Source of the DNA: Mannheimia glucosida
GTDB taxonomy: Bacteria; Pseudomonadota; Gammaproteobacteria; Enterobacterales; Pasteurellaceae
DNA length: 64,000 nt
Direction of reading: 5' to 3'
NCBI RefSeq assembly: GCF_046267875.1
Contig: NZ_CP176502.1
Coordinates: forward strand, 2,046,001 to 2,110,000
A program made the translations under genes and the position numbers. Each line of letters begins with the position of its first letter. Position 1 is the first letter of the stretch. Positions 25,845 through 34,180 of this stretch are shown here, piece by piece. The notes under the pieces were generated by a model that was given only the letters and a program-made list of their open reading frames with translations, had not been told where the DNA came from and did not search any database.

Positions 25845-26780
25845 TTATTGTACGTTTTCGTTATAAACCGCAGCTAAAATTTTATCTGCACCTTGAGCAA
25901 GCAACTGTTCTGCCACTAAAATGCCTAATTGCTCCGCCTCTTGCTTATCTCCTTTTGCCGAGGCACGAATAATTTGCGAGCCATCTAAAGCTCCAACTAA
26001 CGCATTAAGCGTTAATTCATCGCCGTTTAATGTCGCATAACCACCAATCGGCACTTGGCAACCGCCTTGCAAACGGGTATTCATTGCACGTTCTGCCATC
26101 ACGCAACAAGCGGTCGAATTATGGTTTAATTTTGCAATGTAGTTCAAAACGCGCTCATCATTGGCTCGAGTCTCAATCCCTACTGCTCCTTGACCAGCTG
26201 CGGGTAATGATTGTTCTACCGAAATATAGCTACGGATTCTCTCTTTCAAACCTAAACGAATTAAGCCGGCAGAGGCTAAAATAATTGCATCATACTCACC
26301 ATTATCTAATTTGCTTAAACGAGTGCCGACATTACCTCGTAATGATTTAACCTCTAAATGCGGATATTTTGCCATTAATTGGCACTGGCGACGTAAGCTC
26401 GATGTGCCAACCACAGCACCTTTCGGCAAATCCTCTAACGAATAGTAGTTGTTCGACACAAAAGCATCACGGGGATCTTCACGTTCACAAATAACCGCAA
26501 GCCCCAAACCTTCGGGAAAGCTCATCGGCACATCTTTCATTGAATGCACCGCAATATCAGCTCGATTTTCTAAAAGGGCTAATTCTAGCTCTTTCACAAA
26601 TAATCCTTTTCCGCCGATTTTAGCTAATGGGGTGTCCAAAATAATATCGCCTTTTGTTACCATCGTAACCAGTTCGACAGATAATTGCGGAAAATGTTTT
26701 TCCAACTCGCTTTTCACAAAGTTCGCTTGCCATAACGCCAGCGGGCTTTGACGCGTTGCAATGCGTAAAATATCTTTCAT
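25845..26780 (-). CDS. hemC: Porphobilinogen deaminase (hydroxymethylbilane synthase)
   Basis: Polymerises four porphobilinogens into hydroxymethylbilane. The N-terminus LRIATRQSPLALWQA and the catalytic region (ADIAVHSMKDVP) are conserved. The dipyrromethane cofactor attaches to Cys in GGCQVPIGGYA. 311 residues, the standard length. First gene of hemCDXY, divergent from adhE with a 298-base intergenic region. Confidence 0.97.
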   Translation of the reverse strand: MKDILRIATRQSPLALWQANFVKSELEKHFPQLSVELVTMVTKGDIILDTPLAKIGGKGLFVKELELALLENRADIAVHSMKDVPMSFPEGLGLAVICEREDPRDAFVSNNYYSLEDLPKGAVVGTSSLRRQCQLMAKYPHLEVKSLRGNVGTRLSKLDNGEYDAIILASAGLIRLGLKERIRSYISVEQSLPAAGQGAVGIETRANDERVLNYIAKLNHNSTACCVMAERAMNTRLQGGCQVPIGGYATLNGDELTLNALVGALDGSQIIRASAKGDKQEAEQLGILVAEQLLAQGADKILAAVYNENVQ

Positions 26781-26957
26781 AAATCTCTAAACTAAAAACA
26801 TAATAGCCAATGATTTATCCTACCACTTTTTGCTGGAACTGCCAAAAATAATCGAGGATATTGCCCTTATTTCTAGTCAGAAATACCTCTTTTTACTCAA
26901 AAATAATGTACATAAACACACCTATTTTTTATAGCATATATGCCATTATTTAAAAAC

Positions 26958-26971
26958 TTGACATAGATCAA
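26958..26971 (+). promoter_or_regulatory. FNR-like site upstream of adhE
   Basis: TTGACATAGATCAA matches the FNR consensus TTGAT-N4-ATCAA at nine of ten defined positions, about 110 bases before the adhE start. Oxygen-responsive control of the fermentative AdhE would be expected. The rest of the hemC-adhE gap is AT-rich, and no other firm element was seen. Confidence 0.6.
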
Positions 26972-27078
26972 AACAACACCAAAAGGTGTTTAATTTTTAA
27001 CGACAAAATAACTCTTTTGAGTAATAATTTCACCAGTTAAAAAAATTATCAAATTTAAACTTTATGAGGAACCAAACT

Positions 27079-29694
27079 ATGGCTAAAAATACTCAACCAT
27101 TTGATGCCCAAACAGAAGTGAATGAGCTTGTTGAAAAAGGCTTGAAAGCCCTTGATGAGTTTAGAAAACTCGACCAAGAACAAGTGGATTTTATTGTTGC
27201 GAAAGCTTCAGTCGCAGCTCTTGATAAACACGGCATTTTAGCAATGCACGCTTATGAAGAAACCGGACGGGGTGTGTTTGAAGACAAAGCCACTAAAAAC
27301 CTGTTTGCCTGTGAGTATGTTGTCAATAATATGCGACATTTAAAAACCGCAGGGGTCATTAGTGAAGACGATGTCACCGGTATTACCGAAATTGCCGACC
27401 CAGTCGGTGTTGTCTGCGGAATTACCCCAACCACCAACCCAACCTCAACTACCATTTTCAAAGCGTTAATCGCCCTTAAAACCCGTAATCCTATCGTTTT
27501 TGCTTTCCACCCGTCTGCTCAACAATCCTCTGCTCACGCTGCTCAAATTGTACGTGATGCAGCTGTAGCTGCCGGTGCACCGGAAAACTGTATTCAATGG
27601 ATTACCCAACCTTCAATGGAAGGCACTTCAGCCTTAATGAAACACCCGGGTATTGCAACCATCTTAGCCACCGGCGGTAATGCAATGGTTGAGGCTGCTT
27701 ACTCTTGCGGTAAACCGGCATTAGGCGTTGGTGCAGGCAACGTACCGGCTTATGTGGAAAAAACTGCTAAATTAAAACAGGCAGTGTATGACATTGTAAT
27801 GTCAAAATCTTTCGACAACGGTATGATTTGTGCCTCTGAACAAGCAGCGATTGTAGATAAAGAAATTTACGCTGAATTTATTAAAGAGATGCAATCTTAC
27901 GGCGTATATTTAGTAAACAAAAAAGAGAAAGCTTTACTGGAAAAATACATTTTCGGTGTTGATAAAGCCAAAGATGAAAACTGCTCAGGTGCAAAACTTA
28001 ATGCAGCAGTGGTTGGTAAACCGGCAGCGTGGATTGCCGAACAAGCCGGCTTTAAAGTACCGGAAAAAACCAATATTCTGTTAGCTGAATGTGCCTTTGT
28101 GGGAGAAGGCGAGCCACTTACCCGTGAAAAACTTTCACCTGTACTGGCTCTATTAAAATCTGACTCCACCGAACACGGCTTGGAACTGTCTGAAGCGATG
28201 GTGAATTTCCACGGTTTAGGGCATAGTGCCGCTATTCATACCGAAAACAAAGCATTAGCCAAAACCTTTGGCGAGCGTGTAAAAGCCATTCGGGTGATTT
28301 GGAACTCACCATCAACCTTTGGTGGTATCGGTGATGTATATAACTCCTTCCTGCCATCGCTTACACTAGGCTGTGGTTCCTACGGTAAAAACTCTGTAGG
28401 TAACAACGTCAGTGCGGTGAACTTAATCAATATCAAACGTGTGGGCAGACGGAGAAATAATATGCAATGGTTTAAAGTGCCATCAAAAATCTACTTTGAG
28501 CGTGACTCAATTCAATATTTGAAATCAATGCACGATGTGCATAAAGTGATGATCGTAACCGACCGCTCAATGGTCGATCTCGGCTTTGTAGATAGAATCA
28601 CCGAACAACTTCGCCAACGTCGCAACCAAGTGATGATTCAGCTCTTTACCGATGTTGAACCAAACCCAAGCCTGCAAACCGTACAACGTGGTACAGAATT
28701 AATGCGTAGCTTCCAACCGGATACTATCATCGCACTTGGTGGTGGTTCACCAATGGACGCTGCCAAAATTATGTGGTTATTCTATGAACAACCTGAAGTC
28801 GATTTCCGTGATTTAGTACAAAAATTTATGGATATCCGCAAACGTGCATTCAAATTCCCGCAATTAGGCAGAAAAGCGAAATTTGTCGGTATTCCAACCA
28901 CCTCCGGTACAGGCTCTGAAGTCACACCGTTTGCGGTAATCACCGATGGCGATATTAAATATCCGCTTGCTGACTACTCATTAACCCCAACCATTGCGAT
29001 TGTCGATCCTGCGTTAGTGATGTCTGTGCCGTCTCACGTTGCAGCTGACACCGGCTTAGACGTATTAACTCACGCTACCGAGGCTTACACGTCGATTTTA
29101 GCCAACGATTATACTGACGGTTTAGCCTTGCAAGCCATTAAGTTAGTGTTTGAAAACTTGGAAAAATCGGTCAAAGAGTTCGATGAAACCGCCCGTGAAA
29201 AAATGCACAATGCCTCCACAATGGCAGGTATGGCATTTGCTAACGCCTTCTTAGGTATTTGTCACTCAATGGCACACAAAATCGGGGGTAAATTCCACAC
29301 CATTCACGGTCGTACCAATGCGATTTTACTGCCACACGTTATTCGCTATAACGGCACACGCCCAACCAAAGTGGCAACTTGGCCGAAATATACCAATTAC
29401 GTCGCCGATGTGCGTTTCCAAGATATTGCCAGAATGCTTGGCTTACCGGCAGAAACACCGGCACAAGCAGTGGAGTCTTATGCCCAAGCAGTACACGATT
29501 TAGCGGTTCGTTGCGGTGTGAAAATGTCCTTACGTGAGCAAGGCGTTGATGAACAAGCCTTCTTGAATGCCCGTCGTGAACTTGCCCTACACGCATTTGA
29601 AGACCAATGCACACCGGCAAACCCACGTTTGGCAATGATTGAAGATATGGAGGCAATTATGACTAAAGCATTTTATGGAGAAAAAGATATTTAA
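27079..29694 (+). CDS. adhE: Bifunctional acetaldehyde-CoA / alcohol dehydrogenase
   Basis: Reduces acetyl-CoA to acetaldehyde and ethanol with two NADH, regenerating NAD+ in fermentation; forms spirosomes in relatives. The N-terminal aldehyde dehydrogenase domain has catalytic Cys near residue 251 (FDNGMICASEQ). The C-terminal iron-dependent alcohol dehydrogenase has GGGSPMDAAK and the metal His region (CHSMAHKIGGKFHTIHG). The start is set at 27079 (MAKN), because GAGGA lies between it and the upstream in-frame ATG at 27064. The last codons are shared with, and probably supplied by, the adjoining prophage attachment region. Confidence 0.97.
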   Translation: MAKNTQPFDAQTEVNELVEKGLKALDEFRKLDQEQVDFIVAKASVAALDKHGILAMHAYEETGRGVFEDKATKNLFACEYVVNNMRHLKTAGVISEDDVTGITEIADPVGVVCGITPTTNPTSTTIFKALIALKTRNPIVFAFHPSAQQSSAHAAQIVRDAAVAAGAPENCIQWITQPSMEGTSALMKHPGIATILATGGNAMVEAAYSCGKPALGVGAGNVPAYVEKTAKLKQAVYDIVMSKSFDNGMICASEQAAIVDKEIYAEFIKEMQSYGVYLVNKKEKALLEKYIFGVDKAKDENCSGAKLNAAVVGKPAAWIAEQAGFKVPEKTNILLAECAFVGEGEPLTREKLSPVLALLKSDSTEHGLELSEAMVNFHGLGHSAAIHTENKALAKTFGERVKAIRVIWNSPSTFGGIGDVYNSFLPSLTLGCGSYGKNSVGNNVSAVNLINIKRVGRRRNNMQWFKVPSKIYFERDSIQYLKSMHDVHKVMIVTDRSMVDLGFVDRITEQLRQRRNQVMIQLFTDVEPNPSLQTVQRGTELMRSFQPDTIIALGGGSPMDAAKIMWLFYEQPEVDFRDLVQKFMDIRKRAFKFPQLGRKAKFVGIPTTSGTGSEVTPFAVITDGDIKYPLADYSLTPTIAIVDPALVMSVPSHVAADTGLDVLTHATEAYTSILANDYTDGLALQAIKLVFENLEKSVKEFDETAREKMHNASTMAGMAFANAFLGICHSMAHKIGGKFHTIHGRTNAILLPHVIRYNGTRPTKVATWPKYTNYVADVRFQDIARMLGLPAETPAQAVESYAQAVHDLAVRCGVKMSLREQGVDEQAFLNARRELALHAFEDQCTPANPRLAMIEDMEAIMTKAFYGEKDI
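29649..29694. other. Left attachment region (attL) = adhE 3' end
   Basis: GGAGGCAATTATGAC plus the following AdhE tail codons (MTKAFYGEKDI, stop) reappear in diverged form at 61597-61636. Crossover was probably within the shared ATTATGAC stretch. Bases after it would be phage-derived. Confidence 0.65.
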
Positions 29695-29736
29695 AATCAA
29701 TTAGTTACATTAACAAAGATAAAAACAAAATAAAAA

Positions 29737-29755
29737 TGGCGACAAAGTGGCGATT
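29737..29755. repeat. Left integrase arm-type repeat
   Basis: TGGCGACAAAGTGGCGATT matches 61483-61501 at 18 of 19 positions in the same orientation. Internally it is a double GTGGCGA-type motif. The position just inside the prophage end fits an integrase arm-binding site. Confidence 0.65.
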
Positions 29756-29775
29756 AATATTTTGTGATTTATAAG

Positions 29776-29805
29776 AAATGCCTCCGCAATGGAGGCATTT
29801 TATTC
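29776..29805 (+). terminator. Phage-side terminator behind adhE
   Basis: AAATGCCTCC-GCAAT-GGAGGCATTT followed by TATTC and a T run. It lies inside the left arm repeat, so it is prophage DNA, and now ends adhE transcription. Confidence 0.85.
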
Positions 29806-29896
29806 TTTTTTTGTAAAATTTCCGGTGATATATCATTACGTAAAATTACCGAAAGCCTTATTTCTCAATGGTTCTATGGCATTCAATAATTTTTTT

Positions 29897-30041
29897 AGAT
29901 CTCTATAACGTGAAAAACACTGAAAAATCTCGCAAAATTTTCAGTTAAGATCACAATCACGCTATATAACTTTATCCTTTATCTGCTAAAGGTTTATCAG
30001 ATCTATATAACGTGTAATTTAACTGAAAAAACGACAAAATT
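29897..30041. repeat. Imperfect direct repeats in non-coding prophage left end
   Basis: AGATCTCTATAACGTG (29897) and AGATCTATATAACGTG (29999) head two related stretches of about 43 bases, both continuing through ACTGAAAAA and CAAAATTTT. A partial copy (GCTATATAAC) lies between at 29961. ACGTAAAATT (29838) and AATTTTACGT (30100) bracket them in inverted orientation. No gene was found from 29806 to 30143; these may be integrase, Cox or other regulator sites. Confidence 0.55.
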
Positions 30042-30143
30042 TTTTATAAATTCCGCGGGGAGGGAAGTGCTTTTTCCGTGCCGTTGTCGTTGCCGTGAAA
30101 ATTTTACGTGACTTAATAGCGAAGAAGCGTAGTTGCAATATGA

Positions 30144-30167
30144 AAAAAGCCACAGTAATGTGGCTTT
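30144..30167 (-). terminator. Terminator of the minus-strand late operon
   Basis: On the minus strand AAAGCCACA-TTAC-TGTGGCTTT followed by a TTT run, immediately after the last tail gene. Confidence 0.9.
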
Positions 30168-30171
30168 ATTA

Positions 30172-31773
30172 TCATTCGATGATTGGTGTCAGTTTGGCTT
30201 TAGCTTCGGTTGCTTTTGTACCATAACCACCTATCTGTGTTGAAGTATCAGGCGGAGGTCCTCCTCTATGTGTATGCGTGCTTACCGATTTGGCAAGGTC
30301 AGAAACAATTTGACATAAGTCTTCAAGGATTCTGAAAATATTTTGCCCCTCACTACCTATATAACTTATTGGAGCAACAAATTTATTTTTAGCATCCGAT
30401 ATTCTTTCTGCAACCCCCTGTATCTTTTCATCTAATTGACCGCCGACACCTACGGATTTATTACTTGCCGTTACGCTTTCGATGTTGCCTAAAACGTGCG
30501 TGGTCTTATTTCCACCTACAGTTTTGGTATCATCTGAATCAATATTACGTGTAGATGTACCAATATTCTTAGTTTCTGAATCCGTTTCGATAACACGTTC
30601 AAAAGATTTATCTGTGATGCGTTGGTCAGTTTCACGTGTTTTATTTCCGGCTGAATCCGTACGTTCATACACTTCAGGGCGTTGTTGTTTAAGTTGCTCG
30701 CCGATTGCGACTGCTGGCACAGTTTTACCTTGTGCTAACATAGTACGTACAAAAGGTTTATCAGACCGCCCGTAAGCGAAACCAACTTCTACAATAGTGC
30801 CAATTTCAGGGAATGCAAAATCGCCACCTTGTGAACCCGTACTTGTCACCGGCAATGGCACAGCGGGATAAACAGGCGTGCTTGTATCATCGTTGCCATC
30901 CTCATCAAGTAGTTGTAATTCAACCGCATACTTAGGACGGAATGGGTCAGATATATCTCCACCGCCTGAAGGGTCTGCTACACCAACCACTTTTGCATAT
31001 TTGGGTAAATGGTATCCACCAGCTAATTCGGGGAATACGTTTTCCATTTGCCGCCGTTCCGGTGTTTTTTGAACCGGTTTGCCGTTACTGTCTAAGGTAT
31101 CCCAAGACAGAATATAATCATCGCCGTGTAGCTCTACTTTTTTAATGCGATTACCATTAATTACTGCACCGGGGCGAATAGCAGCCATAATAGGAATAGT
31201 CATATCATTACTGCCGCTGATAAGTGCCTCTTTACTATCTAGCTCGGCATCTTTACCGTGCCATCTGCTATCCGCGTGCGAGCCGATGTATAGCGTGCCG
31301 TCTGGTGATTGTTGCCACATATAATGCGGTATTTCAAATTGTCGCCCAATATTGTGTAATAGCTGGTAGCCGCTGCCACTATGTGTGAATAAGGGAATTG
31401 GTTTATCGGCATAGTCAGCAGTTGGAATTTTTACTTCAATTCCGACCGCTTGTGTGAGCCACTCACCTAAACTACGTAGCGTAATATGGCGATGTGAGCA
31501 ACTAAGCGGACGTTCAAATGCGGCGACTAGTTCCCGGATAAATAATTTTTTATAGCCACTTTCTGCAGACTGTTCACGCTCGACAAAGCCATTAAACCAA
31601 GTGTAGTAGTGGTCATATTCGCCCATTTCAAAAATGACCTTTTTACCTACGCAATCGTCTTCAGTTTTTACCGTCACATAGCCACGACCAGTATTATTAA
31701 GTTCTAAAATAATATGCTCGCTAGATAGCTCAACTTCCTTTTCATCAAGTAAACAGGTTTTTATAATTTTCAT
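30172..31773 (-). CDS. Fused tail hub and spike (gpD-like plus gp45/gpV-like)
   Basis: A 533-residue baseplate protein. Roughly residues 1-260 resemble the hub of P2 gpD / Mu gp44. Residues 260-360 form an OB-like domain (RPKYAVELQLLDEDG, FAFPEIGTIVEVGFAYGRSDKPFVRTML) as in spike proteins gpV/gp45. The remainder carries Thr/Asp-rich repeats expected of a beta-helical needle and ends with STHTHRGGPPPDTSTQIGGYG. This combined order is that of VgrG. It is the last gene of the late operon, ten bases before the terminator. An uptake signal lies inside at 31445. Confidence 0.75.
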   Translation of the reverse strand: MKIIKTCLLDEKEVELSSEHIILELNNTGRGYVTVKTEDDCVGKKVIFEMGEYDHYYTWFNGFVEREQSAESGYKKLFIRELVAAFERPLSCSHRHITLRSLGEWLTQAVGIEVKIPTADYADKPIPLFTHSGSGYQLLHNIGRQFEIPHYMWQQSPDGTLYIGSHADSRWHGKDAELDSKEALISGSNDMTIPIMAAIRPGAVINGNRIKKVELHGDDYILSWDTLDSNGKPVQKTPERRQMENVFPELAGGYHLPKYAKVVGVADPSGGGDISDPFRPKYAVELQLLDEDGNDDTSTPVYPAVPLPVTSTGSQGGDFAFPEIGTIVEVGFAYGRSDKPFVRTMLAQGKTVPAVAIGEQLKQQRPEVYERTDSAGNKTRETDQRITDKSFERVIETDSETKNIGTSTRNIDSDDTKTVGGNKTTHVLGNIESVTASNKSVGVGGQLDEKIQGVAERISDAKNKFVAPISYIGSEGQNIFRILEDLCQIVSDLAKSVSTHTHRGGPPPDTSTQIGGYGTKATEAKAKLTPIIE

Positions 31774-31782
31774 TTTTAACCC

Positions 31783-32364
31783 TTAACCTAAAATATCACT
31801 TAATACGGATGATGTTTCTTTTTTCTCTGCCGGTGAATTAGTTTGATTTGCTCCATTACCCACGGGGTTACCTGAAGATTTAGTCGAGCTTGAATTTGTT
31901 TTAGTTGATTTAGCCTTTTCTCCTTGCTTCTTCGCAGTTGGCTTTTTCTTTCTGCTCTCTTTTTTCTCGGCAACTGAATTAACTTCTTTTAACTGAAATT
32001 GGATTTTCCACGCCAATTTATCACCGGCATCTACCGCACTAACTTCACCGCTAAACTGTACCTCGCGCATATTCACCGCTTCGGCTATAATCGCTGATAC
32101 TCGATATTTGGCTTGCTCGCCTTTACCGTCTTCCGCTTCAGCCAAATTAAAAAGTGTAGTTAGCCATTCCTTTTGGTTGTAAGGAATTAACCCGGTTACA
32201 CTAAGTTCTTTTGCCTTAATCCCTTTATCCGCTTTCTTTGTACTGGACTTCTGACCGCTCATATCTTTTTCTTCACGTTTAACGCTTACAGTCATTAGGA
32301 TATTATGTAAATAAATTGGCTTGCCATTAAGTGCAAGCTGTACGCTTGGTTTTCTAATTGTCAT
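31783..32364 (-). CDS. Putative baseplate complex protein
   Basis: 193 residues. The N-terminal about 135 residues form a compact beta-rich domain (KPSVQLALNGKPIYLHNILMTV, ELSVTGLIPYNQKEWLTTLFNLAE, WKIQFQLKEVNS). A low-complexity Lys/Ser/Thr tail follows. The position between the hub-spike gene and another late gene points to the baseplate. It overlaps its upstream neighbour by eleven bases. I do not recognise a named family with certainty; it appears to belong to the HP1 group of conserved tail genes. Confidence 0.55.
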   Translation of the reverse strand: MTIRKPSVQLALNGKPIYLHNILMTVSVKREEKDMSGQKSSTKKADKGIKAKELSVTGLIPYNQKEWLTTLFNLAEAEDGKGEQAKYRVSAIIAEAVNMREVQFSGEVSAVDAGDKLAWKIQFQLKEVNSVAEKKESRKKKPTAKKQGEKAKSTKTNSSSTKSSGNPVGNGANQTNSPAEKKETSSVLSDILG

Positions 32365-33115
32365 TTAACATATCCTTAAGTGATGAAAGATTGCCTCCTA
32401 CAAACATTACGCAAGCAGTAAAAACATTGCCGGCATCAGGCAAATTCAAATGCATTTTGGTTGTAGCTGATTCTAAGAATCCACGTTCTGTAAATGCATA
32501 AATTTGAGCCTGTGCAGTAAGTAATTGATTTAATTTTGCTGCATTCTGTTGCTCTCTCTGTGCTTTCATTTGCAATAATCTTTGAATAGCTTGCATTGGA
32601 TTACCCGATTTTGCCGCATTAGCCATAGATTGAGCATTACGCATAATGCTTTGCATTGTACGTGCGGAACCTGGGGTAATATCGGCAGCATTGGCAAATG
32701 CTGGACTTGAAATGGTCGGTGTTTTAACCATTTTTGTATCCTGCAATGTTTTTGCCGATTTTGCATAGTCTAGAGCTTGCTTAAATGTTGGCTCTGGTAG
32801 CAAAATGCTTACTCGCTCAAGTTGAGCAATGAATACATCAATATCACTTGCTGTCACCATAATCAGTACAACATCTTGTTCTCCATTGGGTCTATTTGGG
32901 TCTGAATAATCCGTAAGTTTTTTAATAAATGCCTTCACTGCGTTTTCCGGTGATAAATACTTACCTGATTTTGCTTCTGTTCCGTGAGACCAGTTATGCA
33001 CCCCAATCTTCGTGCCTTTAACAGATAAATTAAAAGGGGTTGAAACCCCTTTTAAATTATTATCTAGTGCTATTTTGGCTTGTGGGGATAGTTTTAATAA
33101 TTGTTTTTTCCACAT
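32354..33115 (-). CDS. Late-operon tail/baseplate protein of unknown role
   Basis: 253 residues. The N-terminal half is mixed alpha/beta (STPFNLSVKGTKIGVHNWSHG, DVVLIMVTASDIDVFIAQLERV). A long Gln/Ala/Met-rich helix (RMQSI.., QAIQRLLQMKAQREQQNAAKLNQLL) follows, then a beta-rich C-terminus (LNLPDAGNVFTACVMFVGG). The place in the operon suits the P2 gpU-like tail terminator or a baseplate part, but no motif decides. Function not assigned. Confidence 0.5.
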   Translation of the reverse strand: MWKKQLLKLSPQAKIALDNNLKGVSTPFNLSVKGTKIGVHNWSHGTEAKSGKYLSPENAVKAFIKKLTDYSDPNRPNGEQDVVLIMVTASDIDVFIAQLERVSILLPEPTFKQALDYAKSAKTLQDTKMVKTPTISSPAFANAADITPGSARTMQSIMRNAQSMANAAKSGNPMQAIQRLLQMKAQREQQNAAKLNQLLTAQAQIYAFTERGFLESATTKMHLNLPDAGNVFTACVMFVGGNLSSLKDMLNDN

Positions 33116-33139
33116 TTTTATTTAGCACCTCTTAACCTC

Positions 33140-33400
33140 TTAGATTGCCGTAAACTCCGGCGGATACTGCTTGCGATGTAACTCGCTCAAATAGGCGAGT
33201 TTGCAATGGTTTTTGTCAAAAAATAAGCCATTCACAAAAGCATACCAAAAACGCCAACGCTTTTTCGGCTGCTTAGCTTTTACCGCTCCACGATAGCAAC
33301 GGCTCGAAAAAGTTTCATCCGCTGCTCCGCCGGTAAGAGCATTAAATAATTGGTCGATGGCGATTAAGACGTGGTAGCACCACGATTTGAATTTAGTCAT
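33140..33400 (-). CDS. Small conserved phage protein near tail fibre genes
   Basis: 86 residues. The pattern HVLIAIDQLFNALTGG-DETFSSRCYR...FVNGLFFDKNHCKLAYLSE resembles hypothetical proteins seen in many tailed phages. The N-terminal helix is moderately hydrophobic, the middle is strongly basic (KAKQPKKRWR), and three Cys are present. It overlaps the start of the FlbD-like gene by eight bases. Function unknown. Confidence 0.6.
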   Translation of the reverse strand: MTKFKSWCYHVLIAIDQLFNALTGGAADETFSSRCYRGAVKAKQPKKRWRFWYAFVNGLFFDKNHCKLAYLSELHRKQYPPEFTAI

Positions 33401-33578
33401 TTTTTACTCCTTTTTGAATTAAATCCCAAACTTGCGTAACTTTCTCTAATACCGAAATTTGCTCACTGGCTGTCCGAATAACTGCGCCATTACTTTCTTT
33501 TTGCACAGATACAATACTATCTGTATTAACAAGCACCGTATCACAACTGCCGTATTTGGTGAGTTTAATGATTGTCAT
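33393..33578 (-). CDS. FlbD-like small protein
   Basis: 61 residues reading IIKLTKYGSCDTVLVNTDSIVSV ... ISVLEKVTQVWDLIQK. This has the two-strand then helix outline of the flagellar-associated FlbD family (IxLTxxxG...LNxDxIxxV...VxExxxEV). It sits between tail-fibre assembly and a small conserved gene and overlaps both. Presence in a phage late operon suggests a tail accessory role; the family resemblance is by eye only. Confidence 0.55.
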   Translation of the reverse strand: MTIIKLTKYGSCDTVLVNTDSIVSVQKESNGAVIRTASEQISVLEKVTQVWDLIQKGVKND

Positions 33579-34179
33579 CTATCCCTCCTTGCGGCAACTG
33601 ATACACCGGCTTAATCGCTTGTATTTGCTCTAAGGTTTCCGCTTGCTCTAGGCGGTCTTCGTAGCCTTGCCGTTGCCCTGCCACAATCGCTGCGACTGTT
33701 TGATACGCCATCGCTTTTTCGTAAGCTTTTTGGCGTAGTGTATCGAGCGGCACACCTCGCATTTGAGCAATTAACATAAGGGTTGGGGTTTGGGCAGTTT
33801 GGTCTGCCACCCACGCTTTTGCCTCTTTGGCTTGCTCTAACCACGTATCACGCTCAAATGAGGGCGTTTCATCGTATTTTGCCAAATCATTGATAAACGC
33901 CTGTGCCTGTTGGTTTATTTCAGCTAGTTTTGCAGATTTTTCAGCAGAAATGACCGCTTGTTGTTGGTCTTTCGGCAAGACCCATTTTTTACCGTTCCAT
34001 TCGTGATAAGGGCTTGGAGCGATTCCTCTATCAATAATTTTGCCGTTAATCAGTATCGGATTTGTAAAAATCTCGGCATTTTCGACCGCTTGTTCACCTC
34101 GTTCGGCAAGGTCTTCAAGGTTTGGTTCAAAATCCGAATTGGCCATAAAATTTCCGTTTTTATCAAAAATGTAATACAT
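33565..34179 (-). CDS. Tail fibre assembly protein
   Basis: 204 residues. MYYIFDKNGNFMANSDFEP and the HEWNGKKWVLP segment are typical of P2 gpG / lambda Tfa-type chaperones that fold the tail fibre. A helical C-terminal half follows. The ATG at 34179 is chosen because GGAG stands upstream and it begins one base after the fibre stop. A TTG five codons earlier would overlap the fibre gene. Two uptake signals lie inside (33953, 34085). Confidence 0.85.
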   Translation of the reverse strand: MYYIFDKNGNFMANSDFEPNLEDLAERGEQAVENAEIFTNPILINGKIIDRGIAPSPYHEWNGKKWVLPKDQQQAVISAEKSAKLAEINQQAQAFINDLAKYDETPSFERDTWLEQAKEAKAWVADQTAQTPTLMLIAQMRGVPLDTLRQKAYEKAMAYQTVAAIVAGQRQGYEDRLEQAETLEQIQAIKPVYQLPQGGIDDNH

Positions 34180-34180
34180 A

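Noticed and set aside
29737..29755. Arm repeats as the actual crossover core
   Set aside because: They are not at a gene junction and lie next to int as internal double motifs; the duplicated adhE tail outside them fits the core.
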